Assembly: GCA_016649585.1 (NCBI GenBank)
Contig: JAENXH010000053.1
Location: 1-7,877, forward strand
Source: Methanosarcinales archaeon
Lineage (GTDB): Archaea; Halobacteriota; Syntropharchaeia; Alkanophagales; Methanospirareceae
Direction: 5' to 3'
Length of the DNA: 7,877 nucleotides
Shown: positions 1 to 6,166 of the stretch, one piece after another
Position numbering within the stretch: position 1 is the first letter of the stretch
Layout: each line of letters begins with the position of its first letter
Translations under genes and position numbers: made by a program
Notes under the pieces: generated by a model
What the model saw: only the letters and a program-made list of their open reading frames with translations
What the model was told of the DNA's origin: nothing
Database searches by the model: none

Positions 1-138
1 CCTCTATTCGCTCTTTCCTCATCGCTATATTATAATAATAACCTTGCAATAAATGTTAAATTTCTTCTTCATTCACGCCCTTTCCGATTGGACAACATCT
101 GTTTTAGAAGCTAAAAGTTCTTTAATTGAATACTATTG

Positions 139-540
139 TTATTTGACAATCGCTCTCAGTATGTCACTTGCAGATAATATCCCTACGGGAACACCATAAC
201 TTCGACCTGGGGCCCTATGAAGTATCAATAATCTATGGATATTCAAATCCCTCATAATATCTGCGGCTTTATTTATCGTCGTTTCAGGGTCTATTGCCCT
301 CACAAAGGGGGACATAATATCCTCCGCCGTTAATTCCTTCCAATCCTGGTCGAAAACTTTTATGATGTCAATCTCTGATATCACTCCCACTACCTCGTCG
401 TCTGGCGCAGTTACCGCAACGCCGGATATGTCTTTATCTACCAAAATTCTGGCAATTTTACTCACAGGTGTGTCAAACGATACAGTAATGACACCTCGCG
501 TCATTACATCCCTTACCATCTTCTCTTTTGATATTTCCAT
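139..540 (-). CDS. Protein with two CBS domains
   Basis: The 133-residue protein consists almost entirely of two CBS domains. The first spans about residues 8-62, running from VRDVMTRGVITVSFDTPV to VVGVISEIDIIKVF. The second spans about residues 68-131, with EDIM, TTINKAADIMRDLNIHRLLI and VGILSASDILRAIV. Each shows the usual pattern of a 'DVM/DIM' opening, a mid-domain helix and a closing 'G(V/I)(I/L)S..DI' strand. Such a pair normally folds into one Bateman module that binds adenine nucleotides, S-adenosylmethionine or similar ligands. There is no attached enzyme or DNA-binding domain, so the ligand and the regulated partner are unknown. The ATG at 540 is favoured because a run of seven G lies 6 bases upstream on the coding strand. 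The protein is probably soluble and cytoplasmic. The family call is secure; the role is not. Confidence 0.93.
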   Translation of the reverse strand: MEISKEKMVRDVMTRGVITVSFDTPVSKIARILVDKDISGVAVTAPDDEVVGVISEIDIIKVFDQDWKELTAEDIMSPFVRAIDPETTINKAADIMRDLNIHRLLILHRAPGRSYGVPVGILSASDILRAIVK

Positions 541-546
541 TCTAAT

Positions 547-553
547 CCCCCCC
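547..553 (-). promoter_or_regulatory. G-run ribosome binding site of the CBS gene
   Basis: On the minus strand seven consecutive G lie 6 bases before the ATG at 540 and read GGGGGGGAT with the following bases. This can pair with the CCUCC-type 3' end of archaeal 16S rRNA, though it is a homopolymer rather than the usual GGAGGTGAT. It supports the chosen start. The exact length of a homopolymer can be unreliable in an assembly. Confidence 0.5.
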
Positions 554-572
554 TATTATTACTTCTTCCACC

Positions 573-584
573 CATTTAATAATG
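573..584 (-). promoter_or_regulatory. Possible TATA box for the CBS gene (perhaps bidirectional)
   Basis: On the minus strand this reads CATTATTAAATG, an AT-rich TATA-like element about 35-40 bases before the CBS start. That would give a leader of roughly 10 bases. Read on the plus strand (TTTAATAATG), the same element could also serve the divergent DUF123 gene. No clear purine-rich TFB recognition element is seen, so the call is tentative. Confidence 0.3.
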
Positions 585-688
585 ATATGCCTTCTTGCAG
601 TTGTTATTCTAATTAGAGTTTGGTATTTATTTCTAATGCGAGCGATGCGTCTTTAACACCTGCGCTCAATGAAATAAGTGAAAAAGAA

Positions 689-1132
689 ATGAAAGGCACC
701 TACGTGCTCATCATAGAAAACCATGCGGAAACAGAGATAGAAATAGGCAAAATGGGCAGCATAACGTTAAAAAAAGGTTTTTACGCGTACGTCGGCTCTG
801 CACTTTCCGGATTAGAGCGAAGGATAGGAAGGCACATGCGCGACATTGGTAATAATAAAAAGCTACACTGGCACATCGATTATTTCCTGGCGAACCCGGC
901 AGTAGAAATAAGGGAAGTGATATGTGCAGAAACTGCGGAGCGAAAAGAATGTGAAATCGCAGCCAACCTAAGCATGTACCTGGATTCCATAGCTCGTTTC
1001 GGATGCACTGATTGTTCATGTAACAGTCATTTGTTCTTTTCTTCCAGCATAGCCGAACTAAAAGAGCACGTTTACAACAGCTTTTACTCCACTGGAGAAC
1101 ATTTCCTCGCCACAAAGATAAATCCCGTGTGA
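689..1132 (+). CDS. DUF123 (GIY-YIG-like) protein
   Basis: The 147-residue product matches the archaeal/bacterial DUF123 family, which has a GIY-YIG-nuclease-like fold. It shows the N-terminal MKGTYVLIIE strand, the YVGSALSGLERRIGRHMR segment with its conserved Arg/His helix, KLHWHIDYFLA, and the cysteine-rich signature KECEIA followed by GFGCTDCSCNSHLFF-like residues (here RFGCTDCSCNSHLFF). In some organisms this domain is fused to or found near endonuclease III, which suggests a nucleic-acid role. The biochemical activity is not established. I chose ATG 689 because family members usually begin at MKGTYVL and AGTGA lies just upstream. The frame is open back to a TTG at 620, which would add 23 unconserved residues. 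The 3' end overlaps the convergent trmI gene by 49 bases. Confidence 0.87.
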   Translation: MKGTYVLIIENHAETEIEIGKMGSITLKKGFYAYVGSALSGLERRIGRHMRDIGNNKKLHWHIDYFLANPAVEIREVICAETAERKECEIAANLSMYLDSIARFGCTDCSCNSHLFFSSSIAELKEHVYNSFYSTGEHFLATKINPV

Positions 1133-1899
1133 GCGACCATTCTATGCTCCGGACGTATGCTCCTCCCTTTAACCTCCCAGCCCCGCATAATGACCTCATA
1201 AATACCCATAACGCGAAAGCTCTGCGCGTACTTCATCTCCAGCCGTTTTGACAGCTTGAATATCTGCAGCACTGTGGGGTTGTAGCAAAGGAGGATTCCA
1301 CCGTTTCTAAGCGATTCTTCTACATGTTTCAACGCTCTCCACGGCTCTTGGAGGTCCAGTAGTATCCGGTCTAGTTCTTTATCTTCTATACCCTCATAAA
1401 CGTCCTTCTCCTTCACTATCAGCTCCCCGGAACACTCTTTTCCCGCGCTCTCCACCGTGTCGAAGAACGTTTCGATATTGTTGCGTGCGATCTTCAAGAA
1501 TTCCTTTCTCCGTTCATAAGATATTACCTTCCCATCCGCGCCCACCGCACGCAGCAAAGCCATCGTAAGCGCTCCGGAACCTATTCCCGCCTCTAACACC
1601 GTTGCACCCGGAAATATGTCAGCAAGCATTAAAATAGCAGCAATGTCCTTGGGGTAGATTATCTGCGAACCTTTCCGCATCTTTGCTATGTATTCTGCCA
1701 ACGTGGGTCTGATGACCAAGAACTTCTCACCGTAATTCGACTTCACAACGCTTCCGTCATCCAATCCTATTATCGTATCATGTGAAATTGTTCCGTGACG
1801 GAACGTGAAAGATGATCTTGCATCCAATAAAATACGATAGCTCCTACCCTTTTTGTCTATCAAATGCACAAGTTCGCCTTCTTTTACCGGATTCGCCAT
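1084..1899 (-). CDS. trmI: tRNA (adenine-N1)-methyltransferase TrmI
   Basis: This SAM-dependent enzyme methylates N1 of adenine in the T-loop of tRNA. It is position 58 in general, and 57 and 58 in characterised archaeal members. The 271-residue product has the family's N-terminal small beta domain (EGELVHLIDKKGRSYRILL). Next come the linker RPTLAEYIAKM and QIIYPKDIAAIL (about residues 64-90). SAM motif I is VLEAGIGSGALT (101-112), with the acidic residue E129 ending the following strand. Motif IV is LDLQEPW (181-187), where other members have DLPEPW or DLMEPW. The protein ends with the conserved HRMVAHTGFIFVARK. Length and domain order are normal for the family, which acts as a homotetramer. 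The ATG at 1899 gives the expected N terminus. A GGAAGG about 15 bases upstream is somewhat far for a ribosome binding site. The gene is transcribed divergently from the TldE-type gene. Confidence 0.95.
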   Translation of the reverse strand: MANPVKEGELVHLIDKKGRSYRILLDARSSFTFRHGTISHDTIIGLDDGSVVKSNYGEKFLVIRPTLAEYIAKMRKGSQIIYPKDIAAILMLADIFPGATVLEAGIGSGALTMALLRAVGADGKVISYERRKEFLKIARNNIETFFDTVESAGKECSGELIVKEKDVYEGIEDKELDRILLDLQEPWRALKHVEESLRNGGILLCYNPTVLQIFKLSKRLEMKYAQSFRVMGIYEVIMRGWEVKGRSIRPEHRMVAHTGFIFVARKCSPVE

Positions 1900-1947
1900 G
1901 GTGTTTAATATAATCCTTCCTCTAATATTTTAGGAGAGGATAAAGCC

Positions 1948-1958
1948 AAATAATTTAA
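1948..1958. promoter_or_regulatory. AT-rich element in the trmI/tldE divergent gap, possible TATA box
   Basis: The 150-base gap between trmI (minus) and the TldE-type gene (plus) contains an AAATAATTTAA element. On the minus strand it lies about 50 bases before the trmI ATG. On the plus strand it would place transcription near 1980, downstream of the TTG at 1966 but well before the ATG at 2050. It could serve either or both genes. No transcript evidence is available from sequence alone. Confidence 0.3.
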
Positions 1959-2035
1959 GAACGTTTTGGAACCCGTGGACACCCGCGAACTTGTATGCAT
2001 CAATGCGATTTGGCTGGTGCCCTATAACCAACCGC

Positions 2036-2040
2036 AGGAG
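2036..2040 (+). promoter_or_regulatory. Ribosome binding site deciding the TldE start
   Basis: AGGAG lies 9 bases before the ATG at 2050. The frame is open 28 codons further back to a TTG at 1966, which has no comparable upstream purine motif. The site therefore favours ATG 2050, which also gives an N terminus typical of the family. Confidence 0.6.
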
Positions 2041-2049
2041 AAAAAGAAA

Positions 2050-3435
2050 ATGCTTGACCTCATGCATAAAGGACTGAAACTGGCGTTAGAAAGCTGCGAC
2101 CAGGTAGAGATTTATGGAGAACTGAGCGATGTTTTTAGCATTGACCTTGAGCGCGAGGAAGTAAAAAAGGTAAAGCATATTAAAAGCACTGGTATCGGCG
2201 TACGCGTTGTAATAGCTAATAAGATAGGCTTTTCACACACTACCGCTTTGGAAAAAGGCAAAATAGAGGAATGTGTGGCGCATGCACTAAAACAAGCGCG
2301 GGTATCAGAGCAAGATACGTATTTTGCTGGCTTACCCACACCCGCGACAGGAACGTCAAAGCAGGGCTACAAGGAACCCGAAAAAACGTTTGATCAACGA
2401 ATAGTTGACCTCCTTGGCGTTGAGGGCGGTAGCGAGGATGCGATAGAGTACTGCAAAGAGATGCTAACAGGCATGAAAGAGCACAAGTTGAAAAAAGGTG
2501 TTCGATGCACACCAACAGAAGGGAGCTTCGCTGCAGCTTTTGATGGAATCTTCATTCTAAATTCCGAAGGCATTGAAACCCATGATAAAGGCACGTACGT
2601 CTCCGCAGGAATAGCGGTTGTGGCAAGTGAAGATCGCAGCAGTGAGGAGATATCGGGATACGAGAGTAAGGTAAGCAGAATGCTCGGTGATATGGACTTT
2701 GGATGGATAGGCCACGAGGCAGTGAAAATAGCCGTGGATAGCTTAAGAGGCAAGCAGCTAAAAACGAAGGAGCTTCCTGTCGTTTTCTCTCCCAAAGCAG
2801 TGCAAAGCCTCTTCGCGTACACTGTAATTCCACAACTTAGCGCCGAGAATGTGCAGCGAAAACAATCACCCTATCATGGCAAAAAAGGAACGGCGATAGC
2901 TTCTGAAATGCTTACTATTGTAGACGATGGCACGATGCCGTTAGGAGTGAACAGCAGAAAGATGGATGGTGAGGGCGTTCCTTCCCAACCTACAACCATA
3001 GTGGAAAAAGGCGTGCTCAAGAATTACCTCTACGATTCTTACACCGCTAATAAGGACCGAGTAGAAAGTACAGGTAACGCTCTACGAAGCTTCGACAGTT
3101 TGCCATCCCCCGGGGCAACGAATTTCATGATAAAAGGAGAAGGGAAAGGTAGAGCGTCTAAAGAAGAAATCCTCGGTGATATACTGGAGGGCTTATTCAT
3201 AAGCGATGTGATAGGTGCACACACCGCTTCAAGAGCATCCGGAGATTTCTCCGTCGTTGCACAGAATGCTTTTGGCCTTAAAAAAGGTGATTTGTTTCCT
3301 GTTAAGCACGTGATGATCGCCGGAAACATGCAAGAGGTATTGCAACATATAGAGATGGCCGGGGACGATACCCGGCAGATTTATAATGTCGTCTCTCCTT
3401 CTATCAAGGTATCGAGGGTGCAGGTAATAGCGTAA
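2050..3435 (+). CDS. TldD/PmbA family protein, TldE (PmbA) type
   Basis: The product from ATG 2050 is 461 residues, a usual length for archaeal PmbA/TldE proteins. It begins with the family helix MLDLMHKGLKLALESCDQVE and GIGVRVVIANKIGFS. The C-terminal half has the diagnostic block PVVFSPKAVQSLFAYTVIPQLSAENVQ, then IVDDGTMPLGVNSRKMDGEGVPSQ, VLKNYLYDSYTANK, ESTGNALR and the late GDFS segment. TldD subunits carry a zinc-binding HExxxH. Here the nearest string, HEAVKI, lacks the second histidine, so this should be the non-catalytic TldE partner. In bacteria and archaea TldD and TldE form a metalloprotease that degrades unfolded peptides. No tldD gene lies in this window, so the partner must be elsewhere or may sit outside an operon. 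Cytoplasmic; no signal peptide is seen. Confidence 0.92.
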   Translation: MLDLMHKGLKLALESCDQVEIYGELSDVFSIDLEREEVKKVKHIKSTGIGVRVVIANKIGFSHTTALEKGKIEECVAHALKQARVSEQDTYFAGLPTPATGTSKQGYKEPEKTFDQRIVDLLGVEGGSEDAIEYCKEMLTGMKEHKLKKGVRCTPTEGSFAAAFDGIFILNSEGIETHDKGTYVSAGIAVVASEDRSSEEISGYESKVSRMLGDMDFGWIGHEAVKIAVDSLRGKQLKTKELPVVFSPKAVQSLFAYTVIPQLSAENVQRKQSPYHGKKGTAIASEMLTIVDDGTMPLGVNSRKMDGEGVPSQPTTIVEKGVLKNYLYDSYTANKDRVESTGNALRSFDSLPSPGATNFMIKGEGKGRASKEEILGDILEGLFISDVIGAHTASRASGDFSVVAQNAFGLKKGDLFPVKHVMIAGNMQEVLQHIEMAGDDTRQIYNVVSPSIKVSRVQVIA

Positions 3436-3609
3436 ACGCCTTTCTTCGCCGTAAAGATTGCGCGTTTAAAGGTATCGGAAATTTTAGACTACTGTACAGG
3501 TCTTGAACGCGAATAGCGCATTTTAGCGGTATAGAATGCTCGAATTGGCTTTCTTCACCCATTCGCGAGTTATCTGGTTTAAAAGCAAAGTACTTTCCTG
3601 ACCGAAAAG

Positions 3610-3618
3610 TTTATATAA
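3610..3618 (+). promoter_or_regulatory. TATA box of ftsZ
   Basis: TTTATATAA is preceded by the purine-rich CCGAAAAG, a plausible TFB recognition element. Archaeal transcription usually begins about 25 bases after the TATA centre, here near 3638-3641. That would leave a leader of only 7-10 bases before ATG 3648 but a full leader before ATG 3684. The preceding 170 bases of the tldE-ftsZ gap show no gene or RNA I can recognise. Confidence 0.72.
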
Positions 3619-3623
3619 CCCCT

Positions 3624-3637
3624 CCTTCTTAAGAAGG
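3624..3637. promoter_or_regulatory. Perfect 14-base palindrome between the ftsZ TATA box and start codon
   Basis: CCTTCTTAAGAAGG is a perfect inverted repeat with no spacer. It lies just after the TATA box and ends 10 bases before ATG 3648. Its position at the predicted transcription start suits an operator for a dimeric repressor. Its right half (AAGAAGG, continuing to TGA) also serves as the Shine-Dalgarno-like sequence of the first start codon. A palindrome with related half-sites occupies the same relative position before the RNase Z gene. Operator function is inference. Confidence 0.5.
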
Positions 3638-3647
3638 TGATTACTAC

Positions 3648-4775
3648 ATGTGGGAAAATAGCGAAAAAAAAAAGGAGGATAAGATGGGGGATATGATGGG
3701 ATACTCTCGAGATGTACTAAGTGGGTCAACAGAAACAGAGGATGATTTATTTGGAGTACCACAGATTGCGATAGCTGGTATCGGTGGGGCAGGTAACAAT
3801 TCTATGAATAGATTGGAGTACTTGGGCGGGCTAAATGGCGTGAGTAGGATTGCTATAAACACGGACAAGCTGCACTTGGATTCGATAAAATGTGAACAGA
3901 AGGTGTTAATAGGAAAGTCGCTTACCCGGGGATTAGGAGCAGGAGGCTCTCCAGATATGGGTAGAAAAGCCGCGGAATTGGACAGAGATGAGATTCGGAG
4001 ATTGTTAACCAATAAAAACTTCGTGTTCCTCACCGCCGGAATGGGTGGTGGCACGGGCACGGGAGCTACACCTGTTGTAGCAGACATAGCGAAGGAAGAA
4101 GGTGCAATCGTAGTAGCGATGGTCTCGTATCCGTTTGAGGCGGAGAGAATAAGAAGAAAAAGAGCTGCGGAAGGGATCGAACGGTTGAGAGAGGCTACTG
4201 ACACGGTTATAGTGTTGGAAAACGACAAATTGATAAAATATGCAGGCAATCTTCCGGTGAATGATGCGTTTAGGACGATGGATATGTTGATTGCCGAGAC
4301 GATACAGGGCATAACAGAGACGATTACACAACCTTCTTTGGTCAACCTTGACTTCGCGGACCTCAAGGCAGTGATGGAGGCGGGCGGTGTTGCCGTGATG
4401 CTTGTCGGTGAGACGGCAAAATCGGAAAACAAGCCCGAGGCTGTTGTAGAAGATGCGCTCTGTCACCCGCTATTGGAGGCGGAGTATAGAGGGGCAAAAG
4501 GTGCTCTTATACACGTGACCGGAGGCTCGGACCTTACGATGAAGGAGACAACCGATATCGTAGAGTTACTCACCTACGACTTAGATTCCGATGCAAACGT
4601 GATATGGGGAGCGAGGATAAACGAGAATTACAATGGAAAGGCGAAGGTAACAGCAATAATGACCGGTGTGGAACCGAAATGGACGTTCGGCGGGATCTAC
4701 GAAGAGCGAAAAGAGGGCGTTGCTCAAGGTAATAGTGGAGGACTCAGCGATATAATACCGATTATCAGGCGCTAA
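3648..4775 (+). CDS. ftsZ2: Cell division GTPase FtsZ, archaeal FtsZ2 type
   Basis: This is a tubulin-like GTPase that polymerises at midcell and drives constriction. The 375-residue product has the N-terminal GTP-binding loop IAGIGGAGNNSMNRL (about 43-56), AINTDKLHL (69-77) and the tubulin signature GGGTGTGA (133-140). The T7 loop is NLDFAD (233-238), whose aspartate completes the GTPase site of the next subunit. NVIWGARINENY and VTAIMTGVEP close the C-terminal domain. GKSLTRGLGAGG, TETITQPSLVNLD and GGVAVMLVGET resemble haloarchaeal FtsZ2 rather than FtsZ1. The tail is short, with a linker of about 20 residues and a terminal SDIIPIIRR that probably binds a membrane-anchoring partner such as SepF. 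Two starts are possible: ATG 3648 with AAGGTGA upstream, or ATG 3684 (residue 13) with GGAGG 5 bases upstream. rnpB follows directly but has its own promoter. Confidence 0.97.
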   Translation: MWENSEKKKEDKMGDMMGYSRDVLSGSTETEDDLFGVPQIAIAGIGGAGNNSMNRLEYLGGLNGVSRIAINTDKLHLDSIKCEQKVLIGKSLTRGLGAGGSPDMGRKAAELDRDEIRRLLTNKNFVFLTAGMGGGTGTGATPVVADIAKEEGAIVVAMVSYPFEAERIRRKRAAEGIERLREATDTVIVLENDKLIKYAGNLPVNDAFRTMDMLIAETIQGITETITQPSLVNLDFADLKAVMEAGGVAVMLVGETAKSENKPEAVVEDALCHPLLEAEYRGAKGALIHVTGGSDLTMKETTDIVELLTYDLDSDANVIWGARINENYNGKAKVTAIMTGVEPKWTFGGIYEERKEGVAQGNSGGLSDIIPIIRR

Positions 4776-4784
4776 CTAACCAGC

Positions 4785-4794
4785 AAAAATATAT
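4785..4794 (+). promoter_or_regulatory. TATA box of the RNase P RNA gene
   Basis: AAAAATATAT begins 10 bases after the ftsZ stop codon. Its centre is about 27 bases before the predicted 5' end of the RNase P RNA at 4818, which is the usual archaeal spacing. The preceding CAGC is a poor match to a recognition element, but the distance strongly supports a dedicated promoter. Confidence 0.7.
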
Positions 4795-4817
4795 CGTAAT
4801 AGAATAAAGAGGATTAT

Positions 4818-5100
4818 AGGGAGAGGGGAAGGGCAGCTGCCGGTCTCCTTGTACCGAGGAGGCTGAGGAAAGTCCCTCCACCATAAGGATACATACATAC
4901 AACACGAACGCCGAGAGGGCGTAAGGCGAGAGTCTTGGCTCTGGTATAGAAACGATACCGTGCCATACCAACGTGATGATTCCGTAAGGATGAATTCGTA
5001 TGGTTGCGGATGGAACGACCATCCTCGTGGGTGCAAGCCTGAGGAAGGCGCGAAGATAAATGCTGCCGAAACAGAAGGGGGCTTACTCTCCCCACTCCCC
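4818..5100 (+). ncRNA. rnpB: RNase P RNA (archaeal)
   Basis: This is the catalytic RNA that cleaves the 5' leader from precursor tRNAs; in archaea it works with several small proteins. Conserved region I is GAGGAAAGTCC at 4865-4875, and conserved region V is ACAGAAGGGGGCTTAC at 5071-5086. These pair as helix P4: AAG (4870-4872), a bulged T4873, then CCCTC (4874-4878) against GGGGGCTT (5077-5084). The universal bulged uridine is thus preserved. The ends close as P1 (GGGAGAGGGG 4819-4828 with CCCCACTCCC 5090-5099, one A-A mismatch). P2 is GGCAGC 4832-4837 with GCTGCC 5062-5067. AGAAACGATACCG (about 4948-4960) and the GGGTGCAAGCC stretch (about 5029-5039) also look typical. At about 283 bases it is on the short side but appears complete. 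Ends were set from P1. Confidence 0.95.
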
Positions 5101-5103
5101 ATT

Positions 5104-5127
5104 AAACTTTCTTTAAAAAGAAGGTTT
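5104..5127. terminator. Hairpin and T-rich end between rnpB and rnz
   Basis: AAACTTTCTTT (5104-5114) pairs with AAAGAAGGTTT (5117-5127) with a single T-G wobble, giving an 11-base-pair stem with a minimal loop. It starts 4 bases after the RNase P RNA. T-rich tracts follow on the plus strand (CTTTTTGG near 5140, then GATTTTACATTTTTC), which suits archaeal oligo-T termination. Lying between convergent genes, it could help end either transcript. Terminator function is inferred. Confidence 0.45.
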
Positions 5128-5178
5128 GGTCAAAGTATCTTTTTGGAAGGGGCGATTTTACATTTTTCAATTCGCACA

Positions 5179-6102
5179 TTATTCTTTATCTCTGTATCCA
5201 ACTTCTATCGTCATTAAATCACTCGCAACTTCAGTGTTCTCGAACACCTGCCGTGCTTCTTCCCGCAGCTTACGTGCACCATCTAAATCGGAATATCGCG
5301 CGCTCAGATGTGTGAGGATGAGCTTTCTCACCGATGCTTTCTTTGCCACTTCCGCTGCTTCTAACGCGGTAGAGTGCATGTAATCAATCGCATATTCCTT
5401 CGTCTCCTCTGATAGCGTGCCATCATGTATCATCAGATCCGCGTTCTTACTCGCCTCTATCACGCTCTCACACGGTCTCGTATCACCGGTATAAACAATC
5501 TTCCTACCGGGTCTCGGCGGTCCTAAGACTTGCTCAGGCTTTATCTCCTTATCGTCAACGATAATCGAACGTCCTGATTGTAGTCTGGCAAATAGCGGGC
5601 CGGGCTTTATGCCGAGTTCTATTGCTCTTTCCCTGTTAAATCTACCAGGTCGCAGATCTTCCTCAAGCACATAGCCGATGCTAACCACGTTGTGCACCGT
5701 TTTTACCGTTCGTATCTCATAGTCCGCTCTTCTTACAACATCCCCTGGTTCCAGTTCTATCGCTTTCACGTCAAAACTCCTGCCTGCATAACCCAACGCG
5801 AGCAGATGGTAGAGGAATTTATCCACGTGCCGCGGACCGTAGATCTCCAAAGGCTCCACTCTATCTTGCAGCGCCATCGTCTGTAACAGACCAGGAATGC
5901 CGAGCACGTGGTCAGCATGGAAATGCGTGATGAAGATAGCAGTTATCTTCATGCCGGTCTTTGCTCGCATCATCTGCTGCTGCGCACCTTCGCCGCAATC
6001 AAACAGCATCAACTCTCCTTTTCTATTTACCGCTATTGCAGATGGAGTCCTGTTCGGCGTGGGCGTCGAGCCACCGGTTCCTAAAAATGTTATTCGTAGC
6101 AT
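5179..6102 (-). CDS. rnz: Ribonuclease Z (tRNA 3' endonuclease)
   Basis: RNase Z is a zinc-dependent metallo-beta-lactamase-fold endonuclease that removes the 3' trailer of precursor tRNAs. The 307-residue product matches the short (RNase ZS) form in length and order. It has MLRITFLGTGGSTPTPNRTPSA at the start and DCGEGAQQQMMRA next. The zinc motif is THFHADHVLG (HFHADH at 60-65), with H137 in KTVHN, D207 in YTGDTR, H226 in IHDGT, H243 in YMHSTA and H265 in THLSARYS. All expected metal ligands are present, so it should be active. ATG 6102 is chosen over an in-frame TTG two codons earlier because family members begin MLR(I/V)TFLG. No strong ribosome binding site is seen; a TTCTTTT/AAAAGAA palindrome lies 10 bases before the start. 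It converges on rnpB and is probably co-transcribed with the 285-residue protein 64 bases upstream. Confidence 0.97.
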   Translation of the reverse strand: MLRITFLGTGGSTPTPNRTPSAIAVNRKGELMLFDCGEGAQQQMMRAKTGMKITAIFITHFHADHVLGIPGLLQTMALQDRVEPLEIYGPRHVDKFLYHLLALGYAGRSFDVKAIELEPGDVVRRADYEIRTVKTVHNVVSIGYVLEEDLRPGRFNRERAIELGIKPGPLFARLQSGRSIIVDDKEIKPEQVLGPPRPGRKIVYTGDTRPCESVIEASKNADLMIHDGTLSEETKEYAIDYMHSTALEAAEVAKKASVRKLILTHLSARYSDLDGARKLREEARQVFENTEVASDLMTIEVGYRDKE

Positions 6103-6112
6103 AGACAAATCT

Positions 6113-6127
6113 TTCTTTTAAAAAGAA
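6113..6127. promoter_or_regulatory. Palindrome just before the RNase Z start
   Basis: TTCTTTT and AAAAGAA flank a single central A, a 15-base inverted repeat ending 10 bases before the rnz ATG. It resembles the palindrome before ftsZ in half-site and spacing. It lies between rnz and the upstream gene of the same strand, so it could be an operator, a leader hairpin, or part of an internal promoter (TTTTTAAAAG is TATA-like). The low-complexity sequence means chance is possible. Confidence 0.35.
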
Positions 6128-6166
6128 CGCTTTACTAAAGAAAAGCTTATTGAGAATATGCACCAC

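Noticed and set aside
1..22. Possible minus-strand gene start, ATG at 22 reading MRKERIE off the window edge
   Set aside because: Only seven codons are visible, there is no ribosome binding site, and the AT-rich stretch upstream is too close to the ATG for a clear TATA box. It cannot be supported from this window.
711..1199. Minus-strand open frame of 162 codons across the DUF123 gene
   Set aside because: It overlaps both DUF123 and trmI in other frames and its Cys/Leu/Arg-rich translation resembles no protein; it is a shadow.
2686..2740. HEAVKIAVDSL as a TldD-type HExxxH zinc protease site
   Set aside because: The second histidine is absent (H-E-A-V-K-I), and the surrounding blocks match the TldE/PmbA subunit.
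3436..3609. Possible small RNA in the tldE-ftsZ gap, including a CTCGAAT...ATTCGCGAG inverted repeat near 3539-3569
   Set aside because: The repeat is imperfect with a two-base bulge, there are no C/D box motifs, no promoter of its own and no tRNA-like folding. I see nothing definite here.
3644..4432. Long open frame of 262 codons on the strand opposite ftsZ
   Set aside because: It lies wholly antisense to a certain ftsZ gene, its translation is low-complexity (Ser/Ile/Pro rich) without domains, and it is explained by the codon pattern of the real gene.
4765..5217. Several short open frames on both strands across the RNase P RNA gene
   Set aside because: The region is an RNA gene with conserved P1, P2 and P4 pairings. 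The frames are chance openings in structured G/C-rich RNA sequence.
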